Below are positions 14,323 to 22,547 of a DNA stretch of 41,816 nucleotides, piece by piece. A model generated the notes under the pieces. The model ran no database searches and was not told the DNA's origin. It worked only from the letters and a program-made list of their open reading frames with translations. This stretch comes from Myxococcota bacterium (GTDB lineage: Bacteria > Myxococcota_A > Bradymonadia > UBA7976 > UBA1532), in assembly GCA_023150895.1 (NCBI GenBank), contig JAKLJY010000067.1:1-41816 (forward strand), in the 5' to 3' direction. The translations under genes and the position numbers were made by a program. Position 1 is the first letter of the stretch, and each line of letters opens with the position of its first letter.

Positions 14323-15053
14323 GCGTGCTCATCCTGGGGGCCACCTCGCGCATCGCGCAGAGTCTCGCCCACCGCTACGCCGAGAACGGGCAGTCGGTCT
14401 TCGTCGCCGCCCGGGACGCCGAAGAAGCCGCCGCCGTGGCCGCCGACGTGCGCGTCCGGACGCAGGGCGTCTGTGCCTCGGGCCGCTTCGACGCCACGGA
14501 CTTCGACGGCCATGCCGCGTTTCTCGAGACCGTCATCGGCGCCGTCGGTCCCGTCGAGGTCGCCGTGCTCGCGTTTGGCGACATGGGCGACCAGAAGACG
14601 AGCGAGGCCGACTTCGAGGCGGCGCATCAGGTCATCGACGTGAACTACACCGCGGCGGTGTCCATCTGCGAGCGCCTGGCGGCGCACATGAGCGACCGGG
14701 CCGGTGGCTCCATCGTCGGCATCGCCTCGGTGGCCGGCGACCGCGGCCGGCAGAGCAACTACATCTACGGCAGCGCGAAGGGCGCGTTCGGGCTGTATCT
14801 GCAGGGGCTGCGCAACCGGCTCTTCAAGGCCGGCGTGCACGTCATGACGGTCAAGCTCGGTTTCGTCGACACCCGCATGACGTTCGGGCTCGAGACGGGC
14901 ATCCCGGTGGCCTCCCCCGAGACGGTCAGCCGCGCCCTCTTCGAGGCGCAGCGCGCGCGCGAGGACGTCTTCTATTACCCGCGGTTCTGGCGCGGCATCA
15001 TGGGCGTGATCAAGGCCATCCCCGAGGCCGCGTTCAAGCGCCTGACGCTCTGA
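14319..15053 (+). CDS. dprE2: DprE2-like short-chain dehydrogenase
   Basis: This 244-residue SDR has nucleotide-binding GATSRIAQ at residues 7-14 and the catalytic set S137 (IASVAG), Y150 and K154 (YIYGSAKGAF). The SDR partner encoded directly after DprE1 is DprE2, which reduces the 2-keto intermediate to the arabino epimer with NADH. The gene is translationally coupled to dprE1 (ATGA) and is followed by a hairpin terminator. Function is assigned from family pattern plus operon context. Confidence 0.85.
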   Translation: MSVLILGATSRIAQSLAHRYAENGQSVFVAARDAEEAAAVAADVRVRTQGVCASGRFDATDFDGHAAFLETVIGAVGPVEVAVLAFGDMGDQKTSEADFEAAHQVIDVNYTAAVSICERLAAHMSDRAGGSIVGIASVAGDRGRQSNYIYGSAKGAFGLYLQGLRNRLFKAGVHVMTVKLGFVDTRMTFGLETGIPVASPETVSRALFEAQRAREDVFYYPRFWRGIMGVIKAIPEAAFKRLTL

Positions 15054-15081
15054 GGTCGGCGGCGGGCGATTTCCGCCGACC
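15054..15081. terminator. Hairpin between convergent genes (dprE2 / lipoprotein)
   Basis: GGTCGGCGG at 15054-15062 pairs perfectly with CCGCCGACC at 15073-15081 across a 10-base loop and is followed by CTTT on the plus strand. It lies directly after the dprE2 stop and before the stop of the convergent lipoprotein gene, so it may serve both. The T run is short. Confidence 0.6.
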
Positions 15082-15084
15082 CTT

Positions 15085-16182
15085 TCAACGGCAGGTCAGT
15101 ACCTCGAAGGCCTTTTCGGAGGCCGCCGGCAAGCGCTCCGCGAGGTGCTTGACGAGGCCTCGATCGGCCTTGTCGAGGCCCTTGCCGCCGCCCTTCGCGA
15201 GATCGGGCATCGCCGAGAACCGGAAGAAGCTCTCGCCCGTCTTCGCGTCGCGGGCCTCGACTTCGAGGCCGAGGTAGCGCCAGTCGACGCCGGCCTCGTG
15301 ACCCGTCCGCAGGGCGAGCGTGAGGGCGACGTCGGCCACCGGCGCCGGCACGGGACCCGGCGGGGTCGAGGGCGTCTCCGTCAGCGCGCAGCCCCGCGCG
15401 GCGAACCGCTGCGCGACCGCCTCGACCGCTGCGGCGCGCACGGCCGGAGGGACGTCGCCCGTGACCGAGAGGCGCAGGACGGCGCTGCGACGGGCCGCGC
15501 TCAGGCGGCGTTCGAGGGCGAGGGCGTCCGGCGACACGGCGGCCTCGAGCGCGCCCCCCCGGTCGTCGAGCCGGGCGAGGACGCGGCCCTTGTTCGTCAG
15601 GCGCTCGATGAAGTGCCCCGGCCCCCGATCGGTGCGCAGGAGGCGCGCGGCATCGGCTTTGCCGAGTGCGTCTTCGGCGACGGGCACGATGGCGGCGAGT
15701 TTCTCGCCCTCGGCGGCGATCTCCTCGCGATAGACCGCGGCGGCCTTTTCGCGCCGCAGAAAGGCCCGCACGACATAGCCGTCCGCCCGCTTCTCCTCGC
15801 CCGCGATCTCGATGAGTTCGGCGTGCTCGAAAGCGCTCTCCGTGCGAACCCGCTGCGAGACGTCCCGCGAGCCGCCTCGGAGGGAATCCTCCGTCTCGCG
15901 CGCGTCGAGGTGGCTGGCGATGCGCGCGTCGAGCTGTTCGGAGACCGCCCGCCGGGCGTCGAGGGACGCCTCGCGCAGCGTCGGCCCGAAGCCGTCGGCC
16001 CAAAGCGCGCCCCGCGGGGCGGAGGGCAGCGCGTCCGACGCCTCGCGTCCGCCGTGCCCGCTGCCATCGCCGGAAGACCGCGTCCCGCCGGCGCCGCCAC
16101 CACAGGCCGCGAGGATCGGGACGAGGACCGCGAGGATGGCCCGCCGCCCGTGCCGTTTGCTCTTCCGCCGTTCGCCACGCAT
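15085..16182 (-). CDS. Lipoprotein with LPP20-like features
   Basis: This 365-residue protein has an n-region of many Arg/Lys, then AILAVLVPILAAC, a lipobox with C27. The N-terminal part (~58-190) is helical with an LREASLDARRAVSEQLDARI stretch, similar to the 'aRAxAdLA' helix of LPP20/FlgT-type lipoproteins, followed by RADGYVVRAFLRREKAAAVY. A second domain (~230-360) has strands and ends in a conserved-looking LTCR. A neighbour across the divergent region, at 16644, is a clearer LPP20-like lipoprotein, so the locus appears to encode related envelope lipoproteins. Function unknown. Confidence 0.65.
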   Translation of the reverse strand: MRGERRKSKRHGRRAILAVLVPILAACGGGAGGTRSSGDGSGHGGREASDALPSAPRGALWADGFGPTLREASLDARRAVSEQLDARIASHLDARETEDSLRGGSRDVSQRVRTESAFEHAELIEIAGEEKRADGYVVRAFLRREKAAAVYREEIAAEGEKLAAIVPVAEDALGKADAARLLRTDRGPGHFIERLTNKGRVLARLDDRGGALEAAVSPDALALERRLSAARRSAVLRLSVTGDVPPAVRAAAVEAVAQRFAARGCALTETPSTPPGPVPAPVADVALTLALRTGHEAGVDWRYLGLEVEARDAKTGESFFRFSAMPDLAKGGGKGLDKADRGLVKHLAERLPAASEKAFEVLTCR

Positions 16183-16258
16183 CTACCGTCTCCTGGCCGC
16201 CGTGCCCCGTGGACGCGCCGCCCGCGCCCGACATTCTGGGGATTTTCGCTCCGCTGCG

Positions 16259-16360
16259 GATTCTACGCCCGGTGGGCACCGTCCGGCGTAGAATCGGCGG
16301 CGCATCGGACGTGACCGCGCCGGGGCAGGTGGGTGAATTTGTCCGCGGTGGGCACCGTCC
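16259..16360. repeat. Perfect 11-bp inverted repeat plus direct repeat in a divergent intergenic region
   Basis: GATTCTACGCC (16259-16269) and GGCGTAGAATC (16285-16295) are perfect complements enclosing CGGTGGGCACCGTCC (16270-16284), which itself holds the palindrome CGGTG-GG-CACCG. The identical 15-mer CGGTGGGCACCGTCC recurs at 16346-16360. The elements lie in the 218-base region between divergent lipoprotein genes, so a terminator is unlikely. A regulator-binding pair or a small structured element is possible. Confidence 0.8.
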
Positions 16361-16400
16361 AGTGAGCGCAGACCCCAAACGTCAGACTGCGGAGACGACG

Positions 16401-16601
16401 ATGCCGACGGTGAAGAACACCCGCCCGACGACCCGATGGCCCGGCCGATTCGGCCGCCTGTGTGCGCTCCTGGCGAGCGCCGCCCTTCTCGGTGCGTGCG
16501 GCTCGCCCCCGAAGCGGGTCGACACCGAGAGCATCCGCCGCAACGCCGACGACGCCGACCGCGATCTCGATCGCGAGTCCGAGAAGAACAAAGACGACTG
16601 A
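16401..16601 (+). CDS. Small lipoprotein of unknown function
   Basis: The 66-residue product starts at ATG 16401 with GGAG ten bases upstream. A basic n-region is followed by LCALLASAALLGAC, a lipobox with the Cys near residue 33. The mature part is only ~34 residues, highly charged, with helical SIRRNADDADRDLDRESEKN. It lies 42 bases upstream of the LPP20-like gene on the same strand and is probably co-transcribed with it. Confidence 0.7.
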   Translation: MPTVKNTRPTTRWPGRFGRLCALLASAALLGACGSPPKRVDTESIRRNADDADRDLDRESEKNKDD

Positions 16602-16643
16602 CCGGCCCGACCTTCTGGGCCCTTTCTTTCCGGAGAACCCCCG

Positions 16644-17222
16644 ATGAAGTCTCTTCTGTCCCCTCGCCTTCTGTGCCTCGCCCTCGCCCTCGCCGCCCCG
16701 GCCGCTTTGACGGCCTGCGGTGGCGCGCAGACCGAGGGTGAACACGACGACCGCCCCGCCTGGGTCGACCGCGGCGGTGCCGCGATGAAAGACAAAGCCG
16801 TCTACGGCGTGGGCGTAGCGAGCAAGATCAGCTCCGTCAGCCTGCGCCGCAGCACCGCGGACGCACAGGCCCGCGCCGAACTCGCCAAGATCTTCACGAG
16901 CCGCGTGCAGAATCTCGTCAAGAACTACGAAGCGAGCACCAACGACGGCGACAAGGAGGCCGCCGAGGCGCATCGGCAGGAGGCCACCAAGGTCTTCACC
17001 GAGATGGAGCTCGCGGGCGTCGAGATCGTCGACCGCTTCTTCGACACCGACCAGGACACGCAGTATGCGCTCGCCCGCCTCGATCCCGCGGCCTTCGCGG
17101 CGCAGCTCGATCAGATGGACAAATTGAGCGCGCGGGCGAAGGAGATCATCCGCTTCAACGCGAAAAAGGCGTTCGACGAGGTCGACGCCGAGTCCGCGAA
17201 GCGCGCCGCCGAAGGGCAGTAA
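16644..17222 (+). CDS. LPP20-family lipoprotein
   Basis: This 192-residue protein has signal peptide MKSLLSPRLLCLALALAAPA followed by ALTAC, lipid attachment at C25. The LPP20 pattern is clear: RPAWVDRGG, then AVYGVGVASKISSVSLRRST, then ADAQARAELAKIFTSRVQNL. A helix with DQDTQYALARLDPAAFA follows. LPP20-like proteins are outer-membrane lipoproteins of largely unknown function. It is the downstream partner of the small lipoprotein gene. SD GGAGA lies before the ATG. Confidence 0.8.
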   Translation: MKSLLSPRLLCLALALAAPAALTACGGAQTEGEHDDRPAWVDRGGAAMKDKAVYGVGVASKISSVSLRRSTADAQARAELAKIFTSRVQNLVKNYEASTNDGDKEAAEAHRQEATKVFTEMELAGVEIVDRFFDTDQDTQYALARLDPAAFAAQLDQMDKLSARAKEIIRFNAKKAFDEVDAESAKRAAEGQ

Positions 17223-17245
17223 CGCTCCGGGCCGGGGCCGGCGCT

Positions 17246-18151
17246 TCAGGCCACCGCGGCGTCCGGGGTCGCCTCCGCCGGCGCGGCCACCGTCAACAGG
17301 CGCATCCCGATGCCGTTGACGAGCTCGACCAGTCCGTCCCGGCCCGGGCAGTCGGGCACTGCTTCACAGGCCGCCGCCAAGGTGCGCCGCAGACGCAACG
17401 TCGCGCCGTTCACCCCGAGATGCCGCGCGGCGTTGGGGCGGTCGTTGCGGGCGTCCTGCCGCACGGGCTTGCCGAGCCACTCGGCGTCTCCGCCCAGATC
17501 GGCGAGGTCGTCGGCAATCTGGTAGGCCTCGCCGAGCAGGCGACCCACGGGCCGCCACTGCCCCGGTGCGTCGCCCGCCGCCAGCGCCCCGAGCATCACC
17601 GCCGCCTCGAACATCGAGGCCGTCTTGGCGTCGTGATAGGCGACCAGATCGACCGAGGACTCGGTCTCCCACGCCTGCCCGGCGGCAATCCCCCGCGGCG
17701 AACCGGCGGCGTCGCCGACGATGGCCAACATGCGCCCCGCGAGCGCCTCGCGGCCGCTCTGCATCGTGAAGGGGATCAGGCTCTGGAACGCGCCGACGAT
17801 GAGCGCATCGCCGACCAGGACCGCGGTACTCTCCCCGTAGGCCGTGTGCACGGTGGGCAGGCCCCGCCGGTAGGTCGCGTCGTCGAAACACGGCAAGTCG
17901 TCGTGCACGAGCGACGCGCAGTGCAGGAGCTCGAGCGCCGCCGCGCCGCTCTCCGCGAGGGCGAGGTGCGGGTGGCCCTCGTCGACGCCGAGCGCCCGCG
18001 CGACGGCGAGCACCAGCATCGGCCGCACGCGCCCGCCGCCGGGGAAAACCGCCGCCTCGATCGCGGCCGCGAAGTGGGGCGGACACGGCTTCTGCACGAG
18101 CCGCTTCAGGTGGTTCGTGAGGGTGAGTTCGATGCGCTCTCGGATTTTCAT
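17246..18151 (-). CDS. crtE: Geranylgeranyl diphosphate synthase
   Basis: The 301-residue product starts at ATG 18151 with GGGAGG eight bases upstream. It is a trans-prenyltransferase with the first Asp-rich motif DDLPCFDD (HCASLVHDDLPCFDDATYRR) in the type II GGPPS form, GGGRVRPMLVLAVA for diphosphate binding, and the second motif DDLAD followed by LGGD and GKPVRQDARNDRPN. The enzyme condenses IPP and allylic diphosphates to GGPP, the C20 precursor for phytoene. It is divergent from crtD across 89 bases. Confidence 0.9.
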   Translation of the reverse strand: MKIRERIELTLTNHLKRLVQKPCPPHFAAAIEAAVFPGGGRVRPMLVLAVARALGVDEGHPHLALAESGAAALELLHCASLVHDDLPCFDDATYRRGLPTVHTAYGESTAVLVGDALIVGAFQSLIPFTMQSGREALAGRMLAIVGDAAGSPRGIAAGQAWETESSVDLVAYHDAKTASMFEAAVMLGALAAGDAPGQWRPVGRLLGEAYQIADDLADLGGDAEWLGKPVRQDARNDRPNAARHLGVNGATLRLRRTLAAACEAVPDCPGRDGLVELVNGIGMRLLTVAAPAEATPDAAVA

Positions 18152-18240
18152 GCTCAGAGCCTCCCGGATTTGAACAAGCCTTGTCAAATGTTTCGCGGAT
18201 CGAATTGCGACGTCTTCAATCTTTGTCTACTCTTTGAGGC
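18152..18240. promoter_or_regulatory. crtE-crtD divergent control region with inverted repeat
   Basis: TTTGAACAAGCCTTGTCAAA (18169-18188) is an imperfect palindrome: TTTGA(A)CAAG against CTTGTCAAA with one extra base. It lies just upstream of the crtE Shine-Dalgarno, a plausible operator. TTCAATCTTTG at 18215-18225 is identical to a site in the crtI promoter region (27215-27225). The region is markedly more AT-rich than its surroundings. No promoter boxes are assigned with confidence. Confidence 0.5.
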
Positions 18241-19851
18241 ATGGATGCAGCGAAACCCCGACCCGATTCGCGCCCGCCGACCGCCGGCTGCGCGCCCCTT
18301 CACGTCGCCGTGGTCGGGGGCGGTGCCGGGGGGCTGTCCGCTGCGGTCCACCTCGCGGCGCGGGGCGCCCGGGTCACCCTGCTCGAGCGCGCCGACACCC
18401 TCGGTGGCAAGGCCCGGGGCGAGCGCATCGCGGCCGTCGACCCCGCGCCCGGCACGACGGACGCCGGCCTCGGCATCGACGCCGGCCCGACGGTCATCAC
18501 CCTGCCGCAGGTCTTCCGAGACCTTTATGGCGCGGCGGGCGAGCGGCTCGAAGATCACGTTTCGCTTCGCCCGGCCGAGGTGCTCGCCCGACACTTCTTT
18601 CCCGGCGGCGAGGTCCTCGACCTCTTCGCCGACGCCGACCGCTCGGCCGAGGCCATCGCCGCGGTCTTCGGGGCGGCCGAGGCCGACGGCTTCCGGCGCT
18701 TCGCGACCCACGCCCGGGCCATTCACCGCATCGTCGAGGGTCCGTTCATCCACGGACAGCGACCGACGATGCTCGGGACGCTGCGTACGTTCGGCCTCGG
18801 CGCCCTGCCCGATCTGATGCGGATCGACGGGATGCGCACCCTCTGGGCCGCCCTCGGAGACTTCTTTCGCACGCCACAGCTCCGGCAGCTCTTCGGGCGG
18901 TATGCCACCTATGTCGGCAGCTCGCCGCTCGAGGCACCGGGCACGCTCGCAGTGATCGCCGGCGTGGAGCTCGCCGGCGTCTATTGCGTCGACGGGGGGA
19001 TTCGCCGGCTGATGGCCGAGATCGCGGCGCTGGCCACCCGGCTCGGCGTCGAGCTCGTCACCGGCGCCGAGGTCACGGAGATCCGCGTCGAGGCGGGCCG
19101 GGTGACGGGCCTGCTCCTCGCCGGGGGCACACACCTCGACTGCGACGCCGTGGTCATGGCGGCCGACGCCGCCGCCGTGGTCGAAGGGCGTTTCGGCGCC
19201 GCTGCGCGCGAGGCCGTGCGCCTCTCGGGGACGCGGTCGCTGTCGGCCGTGACCCTGACCGGGCTCGTGGCGACCGGGAACGAGACGCCGGCCCTGAGCC
19301 ATCACAACGTCTTCTTCGGCACCGACGGTCCGGCGGAGTTCGAGGCCCTCTTCGGCGCACGCCGCGTCGGCCCGGATCCGACCCTGTACGTCTGCGCACA
19401 GGACCGCGCCCCGACGGTCGTCGCCCCGCCCGCCCGCACGCCCGAGCGGATGTTGGCCCTGATCAACGCCCCCGCCCTCACGGAGAGCCCACAGCCATGG
19501 CCGCCGCCCGACTCGACTTCGACTCCGACGCCCGCGCCGACGCCCGACGACCTTCATCGCACCCTGAGGGCGCTGCTCGCGCGCCGGGGTCTCCGGCCGC
19601 ACTCGCCCCACACGGTCGCGCTGCGGACACCGGCGGATTGGGCGGCGGCGTACCCGGGCTCGGGCGGCGCGCTCTACGGACAGGCGAGCCACGGGTGGCG
19701 ACAGGCCTTCCTGAGACCGGGGGCGAGGACGCGGGTGCCGGGCCTCTATCTGGCGGGGGGCACGGTGCACCCGGGGGCCGGGCTGCCGATGGCGACGGCG
19801 AGTGGGCAACGCGCCGCCGAAGCGCTCTTTGCGGACCGGCCTTCGACCTGA
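18241..19851 (+). CDS. crtD: Carotenoid 3,4-desaturase (CrtD-type, CrtI family)
   Basis: The 536-residue flavoprotein has a Rossmann FAD motif VVGGGAGGLSAAVHLAARGA, ERADTLGGKARGE, AGPTVITLPQVF and C-terminal GLYLAGGTVHPGAGLPM. It belongs to the phytoene-desaturase family. Assignment as CrtD (1-hydroxycarotenoid 3,4-desaturase) rather than CrtI rests on overall resemblance and on crtC directly downstream; a bona fide crtI lies at 25693-27192. A Pro/Thr-rich insert (residues ~415-435) is unusual. The stop overlaps the coding region of crtC. Confidence 0.82.
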   Translation: MDAAKPRPDSRPPTAGCAPLHVAVVGGGAGGLSAAVHLAARGARVTLLERADTLGGKARGERIAAVDPAPGTTDAGLGIDAGPTVITLPQVFRDLYGAAGERLEDHVSLRPAEVLARHFFPGGEVLDLFADADRSAEAIAAVFGAAEADGFRRFATHARAIHRIVEGPFIHGQRPTMLGTLRTFGLGALPDLMRIDGMRTLWAALGDFFRTPQLRQLFGRYATYVGSSPLEAPGTLAVIAGVELAGVYCVDGGIRRLMAEIAALATRLGVELVTGAEVTEIRVEAGRVTGLLLAGGTHLDCDAVVMAADAAAVVEGRFGAAAREAVRLSGTRSLSAVTLTGLVATGNETPALSHHNVFFGTDGPAEFEALFGARRVGPDPTLYVCAQDRAPTVVAPPARTPERMLALINAPALTESPQPWPPPDSTSTPTPAPTPDDLHRTLRALLARRGLRPHSPHTVALRTPADWAAAYPGSGGALYGQASHGWRQAFLRPGARTRVPGLYLAGGTVHPGAGLPMATASGQRAAEALFADRPST

Positions 19852-20795
19852 CGCCCCCCCACGACGGGTACCTGTGGTGGTACGCCGACGTCGTCTCGGA
19901 CGACGGCCGCTCGACGCTCACCGTGATCGCCTTCGTCGGCAGCGTCTTCTCGCCGGCGTACGCGGCGGCCCGCGCCCGCGCCCCCGCCCGCGGTCGGACC
20001 GATCCGCTGGCGTTCTGTGCCCTGAACGTGGCGTTCACGAGCCCCGAAGGCAGGGCGTGGGTGATGCACGAGGGGCTCGTCGCCGGCCGCCGCCGCGACG
20101 CGCTCACCCTCGGCGACTCGACCCTGCACGCGACCCCCGACGGCCTCACTGTGACGCTCGACGTGCCGCGCACCCGCTTCGGCGGTGGGGCCGGGGCGCG
20201 GCTGCGCGGCACGGTCCGCCTCGAGCCCGCATTCGTCGACGGCGACCCCGTGCTGCTCGCGCCCGGTCAACGGTGGTTCCCCATCGCCCCGCGCGCCCGG
20301 GCCGCCGTTCGACTCGACGCGCCCGGCGGCCGATTCGACGGTCACGGATACCACGATGCCAACGCCGGCGACGGCCCCCTCGAGGCGGCCTTCGACGCGT
20401 GGCAGTGGCTCCGCTGGCCGACGGCCGAGGGCGCGTGCGTGCGCTACCGGGGCGAGCTTCTGGGGGGCGGCACGTTCGAAACGGCCCTGCACTGGGACGC
20501 AGTCGGTCGCCGGTCGCCCCTGCCCGAGGCCCCCTGGCGGCCGGCTCGCCGGGCCTTCTGGCGCGTGCCCCGGGGCCTGCCGACGGACCTCGGCGTCCGA
20601 CCCCGGGTGCAGACCCTCCTCGACGCGCCGTTCTACACGCGAAGTCTGGTGCTCGGCGCGGACGGCCGTCCGGCCGTTCACGAGTCGGTCGACCTCGCGC
20701 GCTTCCGGCGACCGTGGGTGCGTGGCCTGCTCGGCTGGCGGACGCGGGTGGAACCCGTCGCCGCGCCGCCGGCCCGCCTCGAGGTCACCCCGTGA
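19848..20795 (+). CDS. crtC: Carotenoid 1,2-hydratase (CrtC), start codon unclear
   Basis: CrtC adds water across the 1,2 double bond of an acyclic psi end group. Family signatures are GYLWWYADVVSDDGRSTLTV, IAFVGSVFSPAYA, DPLAFCALNVAF and GHGYHDANAGDGPLEAAFD. The reading frame is clear, but the start is not. Homology-like residues (GPAFDLTPP) begin before 19848 and no ATG/GTG/TTG lies close upstream in frame. Candidates are CTG 19848 (CTGA overlap with the crtD stop), GTG 19695 and ATG 19497 (GGAG upstream), the last two deep inside crtD; the next internal GTG, 19923, would delete conserved sequence. I give 19848 as a minimal start. It is translationally linked to crtD and overlaps the glycosyltransferase start. 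Confidence 0.85.
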   Translation: MTPPHDGYLWWYADVVSDDGRSTLTVIAFVGSVFSPAYAAARARAPARGRTDPLAFCALNVAFTSPEGRAWVMHEGLVAGRRRDALTLGDSTLHATPDGLTVTLDVPRTRFGGGAGARLRGTVRLEPAFVDGDPVLLAPGQRWFPIAPRARAAVRLDAPGGRFDGHGYHDANAGDGPLEAAFDAWQWLRWPTAEGACVRYRGELLGGGTFETALHWDAVGRRSPLPEAPWRPARRAFWRVPRGLPTDLGVRPRVQTLLDAPFYTRSLVLGADGRPAVHESVDLARFRRPWVRGLLGWRTRVEPVAAPPARLEVTP

Positions 20796-21991
20796 TCACC
20801 GTGGCCTTCTCCCTGTGGCTGGCCCTGCTGGCCGCACTGCCGCTCGTCGCGCTCGCGCGGGGCCGCCGCGCCCGCGACGCGGCCCCGCCGCCCGAGGGCC
20901 CGCTCCCGACGGGCGGCGTGCTCTTGCGGCCGTGCACCGGGACGCCGCCGTGGCTCTCCACCGCACTCGCGACCGTGCCCGTCGGCGCGCCCGGCCTTCG
21001 CCTGCGTTTCTCGGTCGACCGGGCGGACGACCCCGCGCTGCCGGTCGCCCGGGCCGTCGCCGAGCGCCTGTGCGCCGATGGGCACGATGCCTCGGTCGTC
21101 GTCCTCGGCGGCCCCGGGCTGAACCGCAAAGCGGCACAGCTCGTGGCCGGCGCCGGTGCGTTCGCCGATGCCCCCTTCATCGTCGTCGCCGATGCGGACG
21201 TCGACCTCGCGGCGGTCGATCTGCGCCCCCTCGCCGGCCCGTTGCTCGACGCATCCGCGGCGCCCGCGCCCGCCGCCGTCTGGCAGCCCGTCGTCGAAGG
21301 CCCCGGGGACACACCGGCCGATCGCGCCTCGGCGGCCCTGCTCGGTGCCTCGCTGCACGCGTTCCCGCTCATCGGGCGCCTGGACCCGACGGGGCTCGTC
21401 GGCAAGCTCTTCGCCTTCGACCCGCGACGCGTCTCGGCCTGCGGTGCGCTGACGGCCGGCGTCGACGTGCTCGGGGAGGACATGGCCCTGGCCGGCCGCC
21501 TCGCCGCCCACGGAGAACACACCGCCCTGGCCCCGGGCGCCGCGCGCTCCCTCGCCCGCGGGCGCAGCGCCGAGGCGATGCTCGAACGCTACACGCGTTG
21601 GCTGCTGGTCGTGCGCACGCAGCGCCCCGGCCGCCTGTGGAGCTACCCGGTTTTGTTTCTGGGGCCGTGGGGTCTGGCCTGCGGCGGCCTGGGGCTCGCC
21701 GTGGTCGACGCCGGTGCCGGTCTCGCGCTCGCGCTGGGGGCCCTGCTGGTTCGCCATGCGACGGCCGAGGTCGCACGTCGACTGGCCGGCGACCCGCGGG
21801 CCCGGCTGCCCCGCCCCCCCGTGCGCGACCTGATCGCCGCCGACGCCCTGCTCGCCTGCGCGTTCGTCTCGGCGCTGCGCGCCCGCAGCGTCACCTGGGC
21901 CGGCCGTCGGCTCTCGGTCGGTGCCCCGGCTGTCCCGGCCCGCCGGCCCTCCCACCCATCGGAGCACCGCCCCCATGCCGACGCCCGCTGA
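20792..21991 (+). CDS. Family-2/21-type glycosyltransferase, candidate carotenoid glycosyltransferase (CruC-like)
   Basis: The 399-residue product has a GTG start overlapping the crtC stop (GTGA). An N-terminal membrane helix is followed by a GT-A domain with D2 motif VVADADVDL, D3 motif LGEDMALAGRL and the RYTRW form of (Q/R)XXRW, as in ceramide-glucosyltransferase-type enzymes. Two or three membrane segments follow (PVLFLGPWGLACGGLGLAVV and beyond). The operon position between crtC and crtZ suggests that it glycosylates the 1'-hydroxyl made by CrtC, as CruC does in green sulfur bacteria. The sugar donor is unknown. This is the main inference of the cluster. Confidence 0.75.
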   Translation: MITVAFSLWLALLAALPLVALARGRRARDAAPPPEGPLPTGGVLLRPCTGTPPWLSTALATVPVGAPGLRLRFSVDRADDPALPVARAVAERLCADGHDASVVVLGGPGLNRKAAQLVAGAGAFADAPFIVVADADVDLAAVDLRPLAGPLLDASAAPAPAAVWQPVVEGPGDTPADRASAALLGASLHAFPLIGRLDPTGLVGKLFAFDPRRVSACGALTAGVDVLGEDMALAGRLAAHGEHTALAPGAARSLARGRSAEAMLERYTRWLLVVRTQRPGRLWSYPVLFLGPWGLACGGLGLAVVDAGAGLALALGALLVRHATAEVARRLAGDPRARLPRPPVRDLIAADALLACAFVSALRARSVTWAGRRLSVGAPAVPARRPSHPSEHRPHADAR

Positions 21992-22547
21992 TCTGCCCGT
22001 TCTCGCCAAGCTCTCGATCTGGCTGGCCGCCGGGGTACCGACCGCCGTGGCGATGGAGTACTGGTCGCGCCTGCTGCACGGGCAGGTCTGGCACCGATGG
22101 TTGTGGGTCATGCACGCCTCGCACCATCGCCCGCACGCGCCGGGACAACGGTACGAGGTCAACGATCTGCTGTCGTTCACCCACGCGCCCATCGCCATCG
22201 CGGCGATTCTGTACGGCTGCCTCGGGCCCGTCGGGCCGCTGCGCGAGGCGCTGTTCGGGTTCGGCCTGGGGATGACGCTCTTCGGGCTGTCCTACATCGT
22301 CGTCCACGACGGCCTCGTGCACGGCCGCCTGCCCGCGGCGTTTCTTCTGCGATTCCGCTTCTTCCGGCGGGTGCGGGCGGCGCACGAGGTCCACCACCGG
22401 CACGGCGGCGTGCCCTACGGCCTCTTCCGGGGTCCGGAGGAGCTCAAGGCCGCCCGGCGTCGGGGCGCCCCGAAGGGGTCGCGTTCGGCGAGCACCGAGG
22501 CCGACGCACATGGCCCCATCGGGTCAGGCGCCCCAGAGCCCATGTGA
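21975..22547 (+). CDS. crtZ: Carotenoid (beta-ring) hydroxylase, CrtZ-type
   Basis: The 190-residue integral membrane protein belongs to the fatty-acid-hydroxylase superfamily. The di-iron His motifs are visible: H35-X4-H40 (LLHGQVWH), H47-x-x-HH (MHASHHRPH), VVHDGLVHGR and AHEVHHRHGGVPYGLF. CrtZ introduces the 3-hydroxyl on beta-ionone rings. The start ATG 21975 (GGAG upstream) overlaps the glycosyltransferase by 17 bases. The last ~30 residues extend beyond the family core and are encoded over the 3' end of the convergent acyltransferase gene. Confidence 0.88.
   Translation: MPTPADLPVLAKLSIWLAAGVPTAVAMEYWSRLLHGQVWHRWLWVMHASHHRPHAPGQRYEVNDLLSFTHAPIAIAAILYGCLGPVGPLREALFGFGLGMTLFGLSYIVVHDGLVHGRLPAAFLLRFRFFRRVRAAHEVHHRHGGVPYGLFRGPEELKAARRRGAPKGSRSASTEADAHGPIGSGAPEPM

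Noticed and set aside
18234-19847. CrtC frame open through the whole of crtD, considered as a giant fusion gene
   Set aside because: The upstream part has Arg/Gly-rich composition with no domain while crtD occupies another frame with full motifs. Only the junction near 19830 is of interest.
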